This document shows, in pieces, positions 61,812 through 64,000 of a stretch of 64,000 nucleotides of DNA (its first letter is position 1; every line of letters starts with the position of its first letter). The notes under the pieces are model-generated. The model was not told the DNA's origin and searched no databases. It saw only the letters and a list, made by a program, of their open reading frames with translations. A program made the position numbers and the translations under genes. Source of the DNA: Sinomonas sp. R1AF57 (GTDB taxonomy: Bacteria > Actinomycetota > Actinomycetes > Actinomycetales > Micrococcaceae); assembly GCF_002224485.1 (NCBI RefSeq), contig NZ_CP022463.1, forward strand, positions 2,402,792 through 2,466,791. Reading direction: 5' to 3'.

Positions 61812-62908
61812 GATTCATCAGCCGTTTCATAAGCCCGAGATAGGCCTGCTCTGAAGGCTTCCCACGTCAGCGCCCTCGCTCTTTCACGTCCACGATCACG
61901 AATTTCGCGAAGCGCGCCCCCGTCATGCACGATAGAAACGATCTTGGAAGTGACTTCGGCTGCTGATGCGGCAGGCAGAGGCTCGTCAAATACCTGAGTC
62001 TCCCAAGGTGCAGGATCTTCGAGTAGGAATCCGCCATCACCGACCATCTCAGTTATAGACGAATTTGCAAATGCAAACACTGGACAACCTGTGGCCATTG
62101 CCTCTAGCGGTGGAAGCCCTTGGCCCTCGTAGGCTGAAGGGTAGAAAAATGCGACAGCCCCTGCATATAGGGCGGCTAACTGCGCGTCATTTTTTGGGCC
62201 GATAACTTCACAATAGGGGAACTGTTCAGCCGAGAGGCCTCTTCCCGTCACCACGGTAGATATGCCCGCGGAACGCAGCCACTTCGCAAGATCGTCGATC
62301 CACTTATAGCGCTTGCGAGGATCTGGGGTTCTCATGTCCGCCAAGCCCACCACATACGGCCGTGAACGCGGTTCTGGATGTTCTACTCTTTGGCTGACGT
62401 CTTCCCTGAAGAAGACCGAACTCACGGGGAGCGAGCCGATTGCGATCCGGTCACTGGGAATGCCCATACGCTCTTCGATTCGCTGCGCGGTGTACTGAGA
62501 ATTCGCAAAAATGGCGTCCGCCCGCTTTGCGTTGTTATAGGCCAGGCGCGTGCGTATCCCCATCCGTTGATATGCTTTTAGATCTAACGGGATAGTGTCT
62601 TGTATGGAAGAAACCCACGGCAACTGCTTTCGCAAGGGCAGATGAAAAGGAGTGGTGGAGTGATAAACTATTTTCCCGCTTTCACTCAGTTCTCTAAGTC
62701 GCGCGCCGAGTCGGCGGTAACCTGGCGCGTCGCCCCGGGCAAGTTCTACAACATTCCAGTCGGGTAGCCCTGCAGCGGCTTCTCGCAGTTGCCGGGCGTA
62801 ACGCCCTAGGCCGCGGTCGGCGCCTGGGAGACCCAGCCCCCACTGATCGAGGACGACAGTTCTCCTCATGCCCTTTTGGATATCGGTCGTTCCGCTCACT
62901 TCATTCAT
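61808..62908 (-). CDS. Glycosyltransferase family 4
   Basis: 366 residues. Start [78 protein letters not shown] (Glu-x7-Glu block). ATG 62908 with AAGGAA upstream. First gene of the coupled operon running down to 54984. A perfect 10-bp inverted repeat lies 15 nt upstream. Confidence 0.87.
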   Translation of the reverse strand: MNEVSGTTDIQKGMRRTVVLDQWGLGLPGADRGLGRYARQLREAAAGLPDWNVVELARGDAPGYRRLGARLRELSESGKIVYHSTTPFHLPLRKQLPWVSSIQDTIPLDLKAYQRMGIRTRLAYNNAKRADAIFANSQYTAQRIEERMGIPSDRIAIGSLPVSSVFFREDVSQRVEHPEPRSRPYVVGLADMRTPDPRKRYKWIDDLAKWLRSAGISTVVTGRGLSAEQFPYCEVIGPKNDAQLAALYAGAVAFFYPSAYEGQGLPPLEAMATGCPVFAFANSSITEMVGDGGFLLEDPAPWETQVFDEPLPAASAAEVTSKIVSIVHDGGALREIRDRGRERARALTWEAFRAGLSRAYETADES

Positions 62909-62922
62909 TGCGTTCCTTCGTC

Positions 62923-62961
62923 TTCTTGAACATGCATGCTTGGCAACTAGTTGTTCAAGAA
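62923..62961. promoter_or_regulatory. Inverted repeat in leader of glycosyltransferase operon
   Basis: TTCTTGAACA (62923-62932) and TGTTCAAGAA (62952-62961), perfect 10-bp arms, spacer 19 nt. Either an operator or a leader hairpin next to the ribosome site. Confidence 0.6.
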
Positions 62962-63157
62962 CGTTGGAACTGCAAGCCCTCGCCAGAGTCGAAACTTCTG
63001 ATGCATGAGAAATGATCCCCCCAAATTATGCGTACAGACAAGCGTCCTAATGCTACCCTTCTGGGTATCGTTGCCGAAATCCGATGGCGACGGTAGCACG
63101 CGGCTCCCGAAGACACTGCCAGCAACGATGCTGTGGCTCAGCCTAGCCGCCGACGCT

Positions 63158-63188
63158 TTGACCGATCGCGCGTGAACACCGGTAGAGT
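63158..63188 (+). promoter_or_regulatory. Putative promoter of priming sugar transferase
   Basis: TTGACC (63158-63163) and TAGAGT (63183-63188), spacer 19 bp, slightly long. About 110 bp before the ATG. Confidence 0.45.
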
Positions 63189-63298
63189 TGGTTACAAGTG
63201 GGGGAAGGGGCCTGCTGTGATCAACACCACTCTTGAGGATGAGTGCATCTTTGCTATCGGCCGCCGACCGGAGCCGGAAGTGGAGGAGTGGCAGGTAG

Positions 63299-64000
63299 AT
63301 GCTCAGCGCGATTGCTGCTCGGCTTAGCGGGACCGCTCGGCACCCAAAGGCCACCTCCCCGGGGACCACGGCGCTGGCGCTTATCGACTTGGTTTGCGTG
63401 GCCTGGTCCGCTGCAGGGGCGCAAGTGCTTCGGTTCGGGCCAACGGACCCCTCCAACGTCGCGCTGGCAGGAGAATGGGTCGCGCCCTACTGGCTCGTGA
63501 CGATCGTCCTGGCTGCGCTCTGGTGGGTGGTCCTCGGTGCCTGGGGCACAAGGGAGACGAGCATTCTGGGCTACGGGCCTGAGGAGTACAAGCGCGTCGT
63601 CACCGCGTCCCTGTGGCTCTTCGGCGCTATCGCGATCGTCTCCTACGTCTTCCAGCTCGACACTGCTCGCGGTTACGTGGCTGTGGCATTGCCGCTGGGC
63701 ATCGTGACTTTGCTCGGAGCTCGGTGGGTGATGCGTGCCGTCCTGGTGTCGGCTCGCAGCAACGGCAAACACCTACGGCGGGTTCTCGTCGTGGGCTCCC
63801 CCGCGGCTGCCGCCCACACCGGGCGTCAGCTTAGCGAGCACCTCGAGGCCGGCTATCTTCCGATCGCCGCATATCTGCCGGGTTACCCGGGTGCCGAGCT
63901 GCGCACGCCGGTGCGCGAGCTCCCCGTCCTGGGCTACGCCGAGGACCTCGACAGCATCGTGAGCATCGTCGAGCGGACGGGAGTCGACGCGGTCGCCATC
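63299..64000 (+). CDS. Polyprenyl glycosylphosphotransferase (priming sugar transferase), N-terminal part
   Basis: 234 codons to the window edge, no stop. An in-frame TAG directly before ATG 63299 fixes the start; GGAGG lies upstream. Four helices (ALALIDLVCVAWSAAGAQVL, YWLVTIVLAALWWVVLGAW, a third at about 90-108, GYVAVALPLGIVTLLGARWV) and then a nucleotide-binding-like domain beginning RRVLVVGSPAAAAHTGRQL. This is the architecture of WbaP/CpsE enzymes that load the first sugar phosphate on undecaprenyl phosphate. The catalytic C-terminal domain is outside the window. Confidence 0.85.
   Translation, partial: MLSAIAARLSGTARHPKATSPGTTALALIDLVCVAWSAAGAQVLRFGPTDPSNVALAGEWVAPYWLVTIVLAALWWVVLGAWGTRETSILGYGPEEYKRVVTASLWLFGAIAIVSYVFQLDTARGYVAVALPLGIVTLLGARWVMRAVLVSARSNGKHLRRVLVVGSPAAAAHTGRQLSEHLEAGYLPIAAYLPGYPGAELRTPVRELPVLGYAEDLDSIVSIVERTGVDAVAI

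Larger units (their letters stand above)
62909..63298. other. 390-bp divergent promoter region of polysaccharide genes
   Basis: Lies between the glycosyltransferase operon (-) and the priming transferase (+). Holds the inverted repeat at 62923-62961 and a promoter-like TTGACC-N19-TAGAGT. No convincing ORF. Confidence 0.6.

Overview
The window is high-GC DNA from an actinobacterium. The mycothiol enzyme MshA, inositol-phosphate synthase, a glycogen-to-trehalose cluster, a class E sortase, many GTG/TTG starts and leaderless promoters all fit the Micrococcaceae (Arthrobacter/Sinomonas type). The genus is an inference; no rRNA or tRNA gene is present to confirm it.

Layout. 1-5.3 kb: tail of a secreted FG-GAP protein, guaB, a membrane acyltransferase fused to an SGNH domain, and a DUF389 membrane protein. 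5.4-7.6 kb: groES-groL under two CIRCE operators. 7.6-13.7 kb: small membrane protein, THUMP-like methyltransferase, shikimate dehydrogenase-like protein, zinc-free ribosomal protein L36 behind a Zur-like palindrome, AidB-like acyl-CoA dehydrogenase, and a glutamate-cysteine ligase that appears to start at CTG. 13.7-14.8 kb: a DUF559/AbiEi-like gene bracketed by related hairpins. 14.8-18.9 kb: translationally coupled alr-tsaE-tsaB-rimI-tsaD (cell wall and t6A tRNA modification). 18.9-28.4 kb: mshA, fhs, a MerR regulator, FAD oxidase, ino1, aldo-keto reductase, lipid kinase and small stress/membrane genes. 28.4-29.1 kb: hsp20 with its own CIRCE. 29.1-39.0 kb: glgX-treY-treZ, a MarR regulator and a second glgX. 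39-41 kb: three poorly characterised genes. 41.2-49.5 kb: four paralogous secreted five-repeat FG-GAP proteins in A-B-B-A order, next to a divergent class E sortase. 49.5-64 kb: a surface-polysaccharide locus with dTDP-rhamnose genes (rmlA, rmlB, fused rmlC-rmlD), glycosyltransferases, a pyruvyl transferase, flippase, polymerase, and the start of a priming sugar transferase. Its core (about 54.4-63.2 kb) has clearly lower GC and looks horizontally acquired.

Connections. MshA uses the inositol phosphate made by Ino1. GlgX, TreY and TreZ convert glycogen to trehalose. GroESL and Hsp20 share a CIRCE (HrcA) operator and a second palindrome. The rml genes supply dTDP-rhamnose to the neighbouring polysaccharide locus.

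Most unusual signal. Two families of short dispersed repeats have entered protein-coding genes in frame. A 21-bp unit with core GGGGTGACCTCGGCG is tandemly repeated inside the AidB-like gene, at the 3' end of tsaE and in the mshA-fhs gap. A 30-bp unit (GGTTTCGACTCCGC...GCTCAACC) is repeated four times inside treY and three times over the treZ start. About ten genes also carry a TANNNT box 6-8 nt before the start codon, which points to leaderless mRNAs and helps settle their starts.
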